Below, one piece after another: positions 48,228 through 60,495 of a stretch of DNA of 64,000 bases. Origin of the DNA: Abelmoschus esculentus (Eukaryota; Streptophyta; Magnoliopsida; Malvales; Malvaceae); contig JAUCBN010000035.1 of NCBI GenBank assembly GCA_035048815.1, positions 15,016,501 through 15,080,500 of the forward strand. The letters run 5' to 3'. Made by a program: the position numbers and the translations under genes. Each line of letters begins with the position of its first letter. Position 1 is the first letter of the stretch. The notes beneath the pieces are model-generated. The model saw nothing but the letters and a program-made list of their open reading frames with translations. It did no database searches and was not told the DNA's origin.

Positions 48228-51200
48228 ATGTCCTCGCTTAGCAGAGAGCTTGTGTTCCTTATACTTCAATTCCTTGATGAGGAGAAATTTAAAGATTCTG
48301 TTCACAGGTATGTTTTAATCTTTGTTTTTTTTCTTCAAGGAATTAAATTTGAATTTATTAATGTATTTGTGTATTTGTTGATTGATGTGTAAATAGATTG
48401 GAGCAAGAGTCAGGATTTTTCTTCAATTTGAGATATTTTGAGGAATTGGTGACAAATGGAGAATGGGATGAAGTAGAGAAGTATCTTTCAGGGTTTACAA
48501 AAGTTGATGATAATAGATATTCCATGAAAATTTTCTTTGAGATTCGAAAACAGAAGTACCTTGAAGCTCTAGACAAGTAAGCTCTTTTCTTAATCTTCAT
48601 TTTTGATAAGTCTTGTGAGTTGGTCTGTCCTATTTGGAAGTTAATTTTGTTACCATATAAAGGAAATGATTGTAAGCTCATCTGTATTTTCCTAAAATAA
48701 TTGCAGGCGGGATCGCAACAAAGCTGTGGAGATTTTAGTTAAGGACCTAAAAGTGTTTTCTGCATTTAATGAGGAACTTTTTAAGGAAATTACACATCTG
48801 TTGACGTTGGACAACTTCAGGTATGAATTAAATATTACTTCTCAGCATATGCAGGTCTAATATGGCTTTACTTTGGCTTCTTTGCGCATGTGTTCATGAG
48901 ATTTTATGGCTTATGTTAATGCACAGAGAAAATGAGCAACTATCAAAATATGGAGACACAAAATCTGCTAGGGGTATAATGCTTGCTGAATTAAAGAAGT
49001 TAATAGAGGCTAACCCCCTTTTCCGTGATAAGCTTCAGTTTCCTACCTTGAAGAATTCAAGATTACGGACCCTAATAAATCAGAGGTCTCATATTCTTGT
49101 GTGTAAATTCTATGGTTGATTCCTTCCTTTCTTTTGTGAGCTTCCTAACAGTTATTTATTATCATTATAATGCAGTTTGAACTGGCAGCATCAGCTTTGT
49201 AAGAACCCAAGGTCTAATCCGGACATAAAGACCCTATTTGTAGACCACAGTTGTGGACAACCAAATGGCGCACGAGCTCCATCCCCTGTCACCAATCCTT
49301 TAATGAGTACCGTTCCAAAGGCAGGGGTTTTTCCTCCACTGGGTGCTCATGGTGTAAGTTTATAGAAGTCATAAATAATTAAGTTGTTTCTGGAGTGAGT
49401 ATTTCCTTTGATTTCATACACATTATTTGCAGCCCTTTCAGCCCACACCTGCTGCACTCCCAACCTCTCTTGCGGGATGGATGGCTAATCCGACTCCTGT
49501 GCCTCACGCTGTGGCTTCTGTTGGACCATTAGGACTTACTGCACCTAACAATGCAGGTGGTTATTCATAGAATCTTTTCATTGAGTTCAAAGTGCTTTTG
49601 CTTTAGGAAGTACTACATATATAATGAGGATAGATGTGAAGCTATATTTGTATTTAGAAATACATATGTGGCCTCAGACAGGACACAACATATGAAACCT
49701 ATTAAGGTAAAGGTATACTTTTCTTCTAATATGTTATTAAGATATAAGACCACACTGAAAATTTGCTAGAGCATGAAGATTTTAGGATAGGCCGAGTTGT
49801 TCTTTTAGTTAAATGCATATCTTGATGGATTATCATCTCACCTTCCATATTTCTTTCTCATGGTAGCTGCAATCTTGAAACGCCCTAGAACTCCTCCAAC
49901 CAATAACCCTGCTCTGGACTATCAGTCAGCAGATTCTGAACATGTTCTGAAGAGATCAAGGCCCTTCGGAATGGCTGAGGAGGTATCACTTGCTAATAAT
50001 ACCCTTTGTTCTTGTTTACAATTGGATTTACCTCATGACCTCTGTGTAACATGTGCATCCATATCCGTCAATAGTATGGCTTTGAGATGCTACTGATGCA
50101 CATTTATTGAGGTTTAGTGGACGTTAATAATTCATCTAGTGATTTAGATTTGTATAAACCATTTTATCACTAGGTCGAAAGTCTTTTATAATTGGTTGCA
50201 AAAGGCTTTTGCTGCTTCCCCTTTGTGAACCAAATGATGGGCTATGAAGGAAAGGTATTATAGCAGTGTCAGTGAGGCAGAACGGAAAAAAAATTATTTC
50301 CTTTGTTTTTGTGTGCCATTTTAAGTCACTATACTTTCATGCCATTAACTCCTTGTCTTTGGTTTCTCTTTACCACTTGAAACGAGAAAAAGGGTAAATA
50401 TACAGTTTTGACACTTTTGTGAGTTTTGACCTTAAAGGTTTCTCTGCCATTAGTCTCGGAAGTACGCGATCTCCATCTTGTAGCGTAGATCATCCTTCCT
50501 GCTTTCTTTGAAATGATATTAATAGCTGAAGGATATCTGATCAGCTTCTCCTTCACCAGGTCAATAATCTATCGGTAAATATTTTGCCTGTTCCATATGC
50601 CGGCCAGACCCATGGTCAGAGTTCTTACTCTCCTGATGACTTGCCCAAGACTGTTGTTATGACTCTAAGTCAGGGGTCTGCTGTCAAGAGCATGGATTTC
50701 CATCCAGTGCAACAAATTCTACTTCTTGGTGAGCAAACCCACTGGCATATAAAAGTTCTCATGCCTGCTCAGATTTCATTTCCTCTGAATTGAGTAGGTT
50801 TTCATATTCTGGTTTTTATTTCTCTTTCATGCTGTGTTCTAATTGTGTTCTCTGTATTTTGTTTTATAATTTCAGTGGGAACAAACATTGGTGATATCAT
50901 GGTGTGGGAAGTAGGTAGTGGTGAAAGGATAGCGCATAAAACTTTTAAGGTCTGGGACCTTTCAACATGTTCAATGCCTCTGCAGGTATTGTTTTTTTCA
51001 CTGGTAACTAGATTTATTGAACATGAAGTTGTTATTCAGCGCTTCTTAAAATTGAATTGTTGTTTACCTTCCGATTTTCATAGGCATCTTTGGCAAATGG
51101 TTATACAGTCTCGGTCAACCGTGTTGTATGGAGCCCTGATGGAGCTCTTTTTGGTAAATCTTGTAGCTATTGCAACTGGACTTCTGATAGTCTACTCCTG

Positions 51201-54200
51201 TTCATGGGAGGTTATTTATCTCAATTGAACACTAGATTTGAGATTTTCTCCTGATTTCAGGTGTTGCATACTCCAAGCATATTGTGCACATATACTCCTA
51301 CCATGGCGGTGATGATCTACGTAATCGCTTAGAGGTTTGTGTGATTGGTCAATTTGATTAGGTTCATCTAGTTTTAAGTTGATATTTTCCCTTGCTTTCA
51401 CCTAACTATAGTCACTAAAATTATTTTGTATTTTAGATTGATGCTCATGTTGGAAGTGTTAATGATCTTGCATTCTCCTACCCAAACAAACAATTGTGTG
51501 TCGTAACTTGTGGCGAGGACAGGGCTATTAAGGTTTCTTGTTCTCTCTCTTATTTTATTATATTTTATTTTTTTTTCTGTTTGATATATCTTTCTAACAG
51601 CCTCATATCTTGCAGGTTTGGGATGTGGTCTCTGGGGCTAAGCTGCATACTTTTGAGGGTCATGAAGCACCTGTCTATTCTGTATGCCCTCATCACAAGG
51701 AAAATATTCAGGTAGCTAACAATAGCTTGGAGACTAATATGCGTTTGTTCCTTTGTTTAGAGGGAAAAAAGTAGAACCATTTCCCTTAGTTTATGAAAAG
51801 AACCAATAATTTATGTACCTTTTCTTGTGGTGATGTTATTCATGTATTATTAATTTTAAATTATATATTTTTAATCATTTGTATACTGTAAGATGCATGA
51901 TTATTTTACTTTTATGCTTGAAGACTTTCGTTTTCTTCTGTTTTTCAGTTCATTTTCTCAACAGCAACTGACGGGAAAATAAAGGCTTGGTTGTATGATA
52001 ATATGGGTTCAAGAGTTGACTATAATGCCCCTGGTCAGTCATCTACAACAATGGCATACAGTGCTGATGGAACAAGGTTCATGTCTTATTTGTACTCTAT
52101 AATTCCGGTCTTTTTTTTTTGTGTGTGTGTGTTCTCTTCCTATCTTTCTATTCTTTAACAGTACAATTAATCTTTTGATTTATATTGGCCACTTATAGGC
52201 TGTTTTCATGCGGGACAAACAAAGAAGGAGAATCATTCTTGGTGGAATGGAATGAAAGTGAAGGAGCTGTCAAGCGCACATATTATGGTCTTGGAAAGCG
52301 ACCTGTGGGAGTTGTTCAATTTGATACGACAAAGAATAGGTTCTTGGCTGCAGGTGATGAGTACACTGTCAAATTCTGGGACATGGACAATCTTAATCTG
52401 TTAACTAGTACTCCAGCTGATGGTGGATTGCCGGTACATAAGCATATGCCTTATTTCATGTTAGGCTGTTTGAAGCTTGCTATATTCCTGCTAACTGTCT
52501 TTTTTATAACAAAATGCAGCCTTCCCCTTGCATTAGATTTAACAAGGAAGGAACATTGTTAGCTGTTTCAACTGAAGATAATGGAGTTAAAATTCTAGCA
52601 AATTCAGATGGGGTTAGGTTGTTACGGACAGTGGAGAATCGTGATGCTTCTAGGGTTGCTCCTGCTGCTATAGTAAAGGTAAAATATACACTTACAACTA
52701 TATGGTCATTTATGTATATATGTTCTATAATAATATGTTTCCTACGTGCTTGATTTATGTAACAGGCTCCTAATATTGGTCCATTTGGTTCTAACAATGC
52801 AACTATCGGGACAACCATTGCTGATAGGACTGCACCCGTAGCTGTAATAGTTGGAACAGTGAGTTACTCTCATAATCGTACCCTAATGCATTTGGCTGAA
52901 ATCTTTTTGAGTATGATCTCTCTAACAAATTGTAATTTATGCATGAAAAAGACTTGTGATCTGACCTTTTTTTGTTATGTTTCTCTCCAGAATAATGATG
53001 CTCGAAGTTTGGCTGATGTAAAGCCCAGAATTACAGATGAGTCATTGGAAAAATCTAGGATCTGGAAACTTACAGAAATCAATGAACCATCACAGTGTCG
53101 CGCCTTAAGGCTTCCTGATAGTTTGACAGCAATGAGGGTAAGTTCAATCTCTGGCAGTACAACTTTATAGAACTTGTTAATAATTGTGCGTGAATCTGAT
53201 TTTGTGTGCCTATTCTAAATTCATCTGTTCATGAAAAATGTTATCCTCTGCTTTGTGGTAGACAGCTAGTGTTTTTCAGGTTATGTTGACAATTGGGGAC
53301 CTAAGATACCAATAAAAATATTTGAGATCCGGATTATCTATGGCTGGGGTTATACACTATGAGTAGAGTATGATAATCAGCATAAGAAATACTCTATTTA
53401 ATAATATGGACGCTTAAAATACCCTGAGAGATTAATTTTTGTCTTTAGCCAGTTGGTGATTTAAGCTTCAAGGAATTTTTGATGATAATATATGCTTATT
53501 TATTTTTTGTGTTTGACTTCAGGTTTCTAGACTAATATATACAAATTCTGGGGTTGCCATATTGGCATTAGCATCTAATGCTGTCCACAAGCTCTGGAAA
53601 TGGCAGAGGAATGATCGCAACTTAACTGGGAAGGTGAGTTAATTTCTTTAACAACACTTTGCCAGGTCGCATACTTGGTTTCCTAATGCTATTTTTAGTT
53701 TTATTTTCTTAATGTCATTTTAAGCTAGTATTAACTATGTCCTGTCCTGTATTTTGTAGGCCACAACTAGCGTAGCACCCCAATTATGGCAGCCTTCAAG
53801 TGGAATATTAATGACTAATGATATAAGTGATACAAATCCCGAAGATGCTGCTCCATGCTTCGCTCTTTCGAAGAATGATTCTTACGTGATGTCAGCATCT
53901 GGGGGTAAAATTTCACTCTTCAATATGATGACATTTAAGGTTGGTCCTTTCTTCACCTTTTTTTTTATCAAGTGTTCCTTTCTTCACTTGTTTCTTTCTT
54001 TTGACAACCTCTGGATTTTTATGTAAATAGGTCATTTAAAAGTATAAGCTTTCATACTAAGGCCATGAAGATCAAGGAATATTGACTAAAACACTGAGAG
54101 TATTTGATTAGTTCTTCGTGCTTTCTTAATATGCAGACAATGACAACATTCATGCCCCCACCACCAGCAGCTACATTTCTTGCATTTCATCCTCAGGACA

Positions 54201-55620
54201 ATAATATCATTGCCATAGGCATGGATGATTCATCGATCCAAATTTATAATGTTCGGGTGGATGAGGTCCTTTTAACCGGCTTCAAACTTTTATAGTTGAT
54301 AAATAAGTGGGAATTATTTGATTAACTATGTGCTCTATTTTAACAGGTGAAAACAAAGTTAAAAGGTCATCAGAAAAGAATAACAGGTCTTGCCTTCTCT
54401 CATACTCTGAATGTGCTTGTATCTTCTGGAGCCGACAGTCAGGTACTTATTATCAGAGTCTTTCCCACGAATGCTTATTGAGTTAATCTTGTTAAGGACC
54501 ATACGGAAAGCTCAGTTAGGGAATGATTCTCTTGAATTTATGCTTGTGAAATTAATTTATCATGCTTATACAAGGTCGTTCCTACATGATTTGTTATCAT
54601 ATTAAACACGCATAATTTCATAGGACTTGCCAAGTATTGTTATTTGTCATCTCCTGTAAAATGATTTATAGTACTCGTCATGGAATTAACTTTTCCGTTT
54701 ATGTGTTCTAATCATTCCACATTTTTTCTCTACAGCTCTGTGTATGGAGCACAGATGGATGGGAGAAGCAAACTAGCAAGTTCTTGCAAACACCTAATGG
54801 TCGGGCAGCATCTCCTCATGCCGAGACTCGTGTTCAGTTTCACCTAGATCAGATACATTTGCTGGCAGTTCATGAAACACAGATAGCAATATATGAAGCA
54901 CCAAAACTAGAATGCCTGAAGCAGGTGTCCGAGCGTGCTTGCCATATAATTTATATTTTCTAGATTATTATTGCTTAAAATTTATGCATTTTCATGCATG
55001 TGATAAGAAGCTATGGAGTGTGCTTGCAATGCCAAATTTGACCTTTTAGAAATTACTTTGCCGCTGTATATTGCTATTTGTCAATAGAACCTATGTTATT
55101 TGAGATTTATTCTAAGGTTATTGATATTGTTTTGGAATTATTTTCTCAAACAGTGGGTCCCTAGAGAAGCAAGCGGTCCGATCACGCATGCGACGTACTC
55201 CTGTGACAGCCAGTTGATATATGTGAGCTTCGAAGATGGAAGTGTTGGTGTTCTCACTGCTTCAACGCTCAGATTGAGATGTCGGATTAGTCCTGCTGCA
55301 TATTTACTTCCCAATCCAAGGTGCATCTTCTTTTCTTCTTGTTAAAACAGTTCTCTCCCCATCCGATCTTCGTTGTTGGTTTTCTGTTTGAACTTTCTAA
55401 CAATGCAACCTTGAACAGTTTGAGAGTTTATCCCCTCGTCATCGCGGCACATCCATCGGACCCAAATCAATTCGCATTGGGGCTAACAGATGGTGGAGTC
55501 CAAATCATCGAGCCTTCAGAGTCCGAAGGAAAATGGGGCACATCTCCTCCAGCTGAAAATGGTGCTGCTGGACCAAGTACCACTTCAGCCGCAACCGGCT
55601 CAGAACCGCCCCAGCGGTGA
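48228..55620 (+). CDS. TPL: TOPLESS/TPR1-type transcriptional corepressor
   Basis: Nuclear Groucho/Tup1-type corepressor that binds EAR motifs (LxLxL) of Aux/IAA, JAZ-NINJA and other repressors. Exons: 48228-48307, 48397-48576, 48707-48820, 48927-49085, 49176-49353, 49433-49556, 49867-49982, 50560-50728, 50876-50985, 51084-51153, 51261-51334, 51437-51532, 51616-51711, 51949-52076, 52199-52433, 52520-52678, 52766-52858, 52991-53137, 53523-53633, 53760-53939, 54137-54265, 54347-54442, 54736-54924, 55154-55320, 55419-55620. All junctions are in phase and give 1133 residues, close to Arabidopsis TPL. LisH spans about 4-36, CTLH about 34-92, a proline-rich linker about 200-340, then WD40 propellers to about 1100. 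Asn176, changed in the dominant tpl-1 allele, is present (LINQS). The linker places it with TPL/TPR1 rather than TPR2/TPR3. It looks fully functional. Confidence 0.97.
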
Positions 55621-55950
55621 CCAGTCCAGGTATCCGTTTTCTCCCTGGTCCCATGTTAAATTAAAAATGGAAGGGGAAGCTGCACACAATTACAACTAGG
55701 ATGATATGCATGGCATGGCATGGCATCTGTCCTTTTTGCAGCATATAGTGTTTCCATATTCAGGATTTTGGTGTATATGTAGGAGTTGTCGCCTTAGAAG
55801 GTGGGTCTGACTACAGACATTTGAAACAAAGGAAACCAGAGACCATTTCTGTTGGTTTATAACTAGGAATCTTGACAGAAAACAATTAATTATTTAATCT
55901 CATTTTTTTATTCCAGCACAAATGTTTATTCTTTGCTTATGTTTTCTTTT
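55621..55950 (+). other. 3' untranslated region of the TOPLESS gene
   Basis: GC-balanced sequence following the stop and becoming AT-rich near 55890. It includes a short GGCAT repeat at about 55705-55728. The polyadenylation site was not fixed. Confidence 0.5.
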
Positions 55951-56360
55951 TGGGTCTAAAATAACTTTTTTTTTCCTGATAAACATATTAAGAAATTATT
56001 TTCTCCAAAATCCATATCCGATAATATTATTGGATGTCATATTTAAATTATAAAATCTAAATCTCTAGCAGTAAAACCATAAACTATGATTAGTAATCTT
56101 GATTTATAAATTTTAAACCTTATAATTTAAACTTTTAAATCTTAAAATAGATAAACTTGTATAAACTTCAACATTGTGTATTAAAGAATATTAATATTAT
56201 AGTGAATAAATTAAAAATCGATACAATGTTATATATGTCATGTTTTCTTAAAAAATAAATTTGTGATTTTTAAAAAGAATATTTTGAAGATAAAATTTGT
56301 AGTCGTCTCTGGTTACTTAAATAATGGTAAACTATGGTAAATTGGATATTATAAAATCAA
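55951..56360. other. AT-rich spacer, no gene seen
   Basis: Low-complexity A/T sequence between the TOPLESS 3' end and a foldback element. A TTTAAACCTTATAATTTAAAC-like worn repeat is present. Confidence 0.35.
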
Positions 56361-57594
56361 GATATACTGATAATTTAATTTTTAACGTTCATAATTTTAT
56401 TATTTTGAATTTTATTTTTTGGATAAATTTAATCATTAACATGTTTTTATAAATATCTTGTTTTTAATTAATACAATGACTAAACTATTAAAAATTTAAT
56501 ATTTTATATATGTAGAATGGAGTTCGAAATTTGAGAAAATTCAGTATTTTTTATTTTAAATTTAATTGATTTTTAATATTTTATTTGAATTTTAGTCGTT
56601 TTATATTTTATGTTAGAATAAAATTATATTTTATATGTATATATTTGTTATCATCATTAAAATTTAATGATAATAACATGTCATATATATATGTAGAATG
56701 AGGTTAAATTTTATATTATTTAAATATATTATCATATGATATGTCATTATTGTTAGGGGTGTTCAAAAATATCCGACCCGAACTACCCAATCTGTTGACC
56801 CACCTACCCGATTAAAAATTACTGGGCATTTAAAATAAAATATTTGAATTTTTCAGACCGTGTACCCGACCCGTATTTTTTCCGAGTAGCTGGGCTGGGT
56901 CAGGACCAAAATTTTTTAAGAACCGGGTACCCGAACCGACCTGATAATTTTAATAAATATATATTTTTAAATTTTAAATTATATTTTTATTATATATTTT
57001 TATTATTTTTCTAAAATTATTAAATTTTTTTATACTTGTATTATATACTTTTAAGTTTTGAATTTTTTATAAATATTTATATTAATTTGTCAATGTGAGA
57101 TTTGAAAAAAAAAATTATGATCGAAAATAATACATTATTTTATCGATAAACTTTAATATATGCATATATATCTAAATATTTATCTTTAAAACTTATCTCA
57201 AATCAATAATTTTGTGTTTGAAATATATATCATGAAATTTTAAGTATTTCTTATATATTTTCTTAAAAATAAATTTAAAAAATATAAAATAAAATTAACC
57301 CGGGCACCCAAATTTTGTGGGTACCCGATTTATGGGTACCCAATTTTTATGGGCCGGGTCATGGGCCGAAATTTTCTGGTACCCGTAATTTTGGGTACCC
57401 GAAATCTTAGGTACCAGTTATGAACACCCCTAATTATTGTTACACTTTTAATAGTTTAATCGTTATATTAGTTAAAAAAATAAGATATTTGTCAAACAGA
57501 TATAAGTTAAGAACTAAATTTATGAAAAAAAAAGAGAATGAGAATCAAAATGATAATAATTATAAACGTCAAAGGTTAAAATTATTTTTATACC
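56361..57594. mobile_element. Mutator-like foldback element, copy C, worn and interrupted
   Basis: Long inverted arms resemble copies at 35556 and 37913: GATAATTTAATTTTTAACG on the left and AAAATAATTTTAACC on the right read inward. Flanks TAAAATCAA (56352-56360) and TAAAACTAA (57595-57603) look like a worn 9-base duplication. A hAT element sits inside at 56754-57432. Confidence 0.75.
56754..57432. mobile_element. hAT element nested in foldback copy C
   Basis: Ends TAGGGGTGTTCA and TGAACACCCCTA are perfect inverted repeats, with a perfect 8-base duplication ATTATTGT (56746-56753 and 57433-57440). 679 bases, non-coding. GGGTACCCG palindromes cluster near both ends (for example 56935 and 57320-57410), probably subterminal transposase sites. 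Confidence 0.95.
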
Positions 57595-57603
57595 TAAAAC
57601 TAA

Positions 57604-58185
57604 ATATTATTAAAATATAGGTTAGAAAATTGATTACATTTGAGGAAGGATTAACATCTTACAATATCTGAAATCGATACCAAATCATACGTTTTATCGA
57701 TAAAAACATTAAAATTTAAAATTATATTTAATTAAATATTTTTAATTCAATATAATTTCTAATTAAATAGGTTTTAACTTTTAGTGAGTTTGAATTAATT
57801 AATCATTTAAGTATAATGACAATATATCGAAGCCTTAAATTATAATCATTACTCTTAAATTATAACCTGTAAACCATACACAATAAATTAAATCCGTACT
57901 CGAAAACTAAGATGCTCAGGGTTTAGGTTTTAATCATTTAAATAATGAATAATTTAGGTTTTAACTTACACATCTCAAAATTTAAACCCTAAACTCAAAC
58001 CTCTTAAATTGAATCTCTAAATCTTAAAATTAAAATACTTTTAATTTTCACTATAAATATACGAAATAATTATCCTTATTAAATTTTGAATTAAATCAAG
58101 TTATTCAAAAATTTTATAAATTCATATTATTTTAAATAAATTTATATAGTTACGAATTAAATCATATTTACCCTAATTTTTCTTA
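57604..58185. other. AT-rich intergenic DNA, no gene seen
   Basis: Scattered AAACCCTAAAC/TTTAGGTTTTA phrases (57900-58020), otherwise low complexity. Confidence 0.35.
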
Positions 58186-58640
58186 TCAAATCGAATCAAA
58201 TTTTACTCTCTCTCCTCTTCTCTCTCGACCATGAGTCATCGTCTCCAAAACTGTAGGTTCTACGACATAGCTGACACCCCCCTGTTGGAACCAACTTACC
58301 ATTGTTTTCTTCTCGACCCTCCCTGTCTCCCTCAAGCTTTTATTTAGGTTACCATTAACTGTGCTGAACAATAATGAAATATTTCTGTGCCAAGAACAGA
58401 GAAGACGGTGAAGATTTTAGCACAGGACAGGCGTTTCCGAATCTAGGAAACTGGACATAACCATAACTGTGTCGTGGGGAACCACAAATGTCAGGGAAGA
58501 CGATAAAAGCTAACCTGTCAACCCAGTCCCACATCGGAATGGAGAACTTACCAGTTCTCACCCGAATATGAGTATTAAATTGTGGTTGCATTCGCGGTAT
58601 CGTAGTTGCGGGTGTTACGGACGTTATGTAACGTATAACG
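58186..58640. other. GC-richer island, possibly a gene relic
   Basis: A stretch of balanced composition within AT-rich DNA. The minus strand keeps open frames (58591-58355, and 58371-58186 with a donor-like CAATG/GTAAGT near 58297), but no domain was recognised. It carries a perfect snRNA-type upstream element on the + strand at 58526. It could be a worn exon or a relic of an RNA gene. Confidence 0.35.
58526..58536 (+). promoter_or_regulatory. Upstream sequence element (USE) like plant snRNA genes
   Basis: GTCCCACATCG matches RTCCCACATCG, the element of plant spliceosomal snRNA promoters, at all 11 positions. A TATA-like TATTAAAT follows at 58573, about 36 bases on, near the spacing used by Pol II snRNA genes (33-34). 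The sequence after it matches no U1-U6, U3 or 7SL RNA that I recognise. Confidence 0.4.
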
Positions 58641-59406
58641 GTTGATGTGGTCGTGATTCGTTTATAATTTTTTTAAAATATTATTTATATATATATTTTG
58701 CGAAACTTTGAGATAATTTATTAATTTCATTATCATTTGTAGTTAGATTATGCAATGATAAACTCGCAAATGATTCATGAAAGTGTGTTAATAATAGAGA
58801 TTTATATTTGGATCATTTATTAATATTTTATTATGATAATGCAGTGTTGCAGCATAATATATGACATATCACATATTACGGGATTATGTAATGATTTTTG
58901 TACTGTAAAAATTACGATATGATTCATTTATTACGTTGGCTTAAAATACGTCACAATAATCTTAAAAACATTACGATGTGACCGTTACACTGCATTCCGA
59001 CTCATTTTAATACTATAACTCCACGCACCCACTCGCTTTCACTGCCATTTGCACCTTTCGTAGCCTTACGCTTTCAATGTTTTACTTGTCTTCCAAATAA
59101 CAAGACTAGTCGAGTTTAACGTGCAATATATTAAAGGTACGATTAAAAAAATAATTTTTTTAATTTATTTTTAAATTAAAATTATTAAAAAATTTATAAT
59201 AAATTTTCTTAATTTCTTTTGTAAGTTTTGATATTTATTTTGTAAGTATTAATAAATTTCGATACTTATATAAAAATTCAAAAAAATTTATCTAAAAATA
59301 TTATAAGAAGTCTGATATTTTTAATTTGATGATAAGTTCAAAATTTATTGTTTTTAGTTGTACCCTAAACATGTCACACGTTACACTCGCCCAACAACCT
59401 ATATCC
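58641..59406. other. Intergenic DNA, no gene seen
   Basis: AT-rich; phrases such as TTACGATATG and ATTACGATGTGACC recur near 58910-58985, suggesting a worn MITE. Nothing else recognised. Confidence 0.35.
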
Positions 59407-59414
59407 TTTCTATT

Positions 59415-59590
59415 CAGGACGGAGCAAGGATTGAATAGTGAACGGGGTAAAGGTCTATTAAGCCTTTAAATCTAAATATTAGAAAGGACAAAAATTTTAT
59501 TTTATTATTATTTAAATTACGAAAAACCTTAAATGTAATTATACCAAAAAAAATTGGGAGAGCCCCACCTACAACATAGCTCCATCACTG
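59415..59590. mobile_element. hAT MITE, CAGGGACGGAG family
   Basis: Ends CAGGACGGAG and CTCCATCACTG, flanked by TTTCTATT / TTTCTATG, an 8-base duplication with one mismatch. The interior (AGCCTTTAAATCTAAA, CCTTAAATGTAATTATAC) matches 44272-44456 closely. Confidence 0.85.
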
Positions 59591-59599
59591 TTTCTATGT

Positions 59600-60110
59600 A
59601 CTCGATAATTAAATCAAATGTACAAATACTCGACTTGTTTTGACTCGATTTGAAATTTCATAAACTCAATTCCAAAAAATTTCAAATAAAATTTGAGTTG
59701 TAAAATGGAAACTCGAATAACTTAAAATTTTTAGTAATTAAAGGGTTTATTTTTAAGTTCGAACGAATCTCTTAATTTTTTATGATAAATATTGATATAT
59801 AAAAATACAAAGAAATATTATTAAATATGAAAAAATATATATACATATATTATATATTATATGATTAGAGAAATTATTTAAATTGAAATCAAATCGTATT
59901 ACAATTAAATAACTAAACGGATATAATTTTTTGAACTTTAAAGTAAATTCTTTAGTTACTAAAAATTTGAGTTATTCTAATTTTTATTTTAACTCAAACT
60001 TTATTTAAAAAATTCAAACCGAATTTATAAAATTTGGAATATAATTAAAACGAATCAAATAATTTTGTTTTAAATCAAATTAAATTATTCGTTTTTTTGA
60101 GTTAAATCAA
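59600..60110. mobile_element. Worn hAT MITE, GAGTTATTCGAG family
   Basis: Contains CTCGACTTGTTTTGACTCG and repeated ACTCGAATAACTTAAA phrases of the family typified at 30927-31428. No intact ends or duplication. Confidence 0.5.
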
Positions 60111-60495
60111 ATTTTGTTTCCCCGGGTAAAATGTGTTCAACATTAACGACGGTAAGCTCTCGTATCGGGGACAAAGCAATGGAACGAACAATTTCTTTCA
60201 CCCTCCTTGTGCTGCTCCACACTCCAAAACAAAGAGAAAAGCTTAACCCCTACCCCTCGGTTGCAGACCGGGGGAGCTGAAAACTAAGGCCAGAAAACCC
60301 CCATCATAAACAAATTGACCAATCTTGTCCTTCCATCAACCCCCATGTAAAAACACTGATGTCTAATCTTCCTACTAGCTTTTATTACTTTGTTTTTTTC
60401 TGGGTAAGCCTCTAAATATCTCCCCCCCTTGTCTCCTGCTTCACCGTACTGGGGTTTTCTCTTCTTTTCCCATTGACAAAGAAGAAAGATCAAAG
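60111..60495 (+). promoter_or_regulatory. Upstream region and leader of the 60496 gene
   Basis: GC-balanced sequence with CT-rich patches (CTTTCACCCTCCTTG, TCTCTTCTTTTCCC) before the start codon, as in plant core promoters and leaders. No clear TATA box was identified. Confidence 0.4.

Noticed and set aside
50329..50556. 75-residue minus-strand frame inside the TOPLESS gene
   Set aside because: Falls in intron 7 on the opposite strand with no supporting features.
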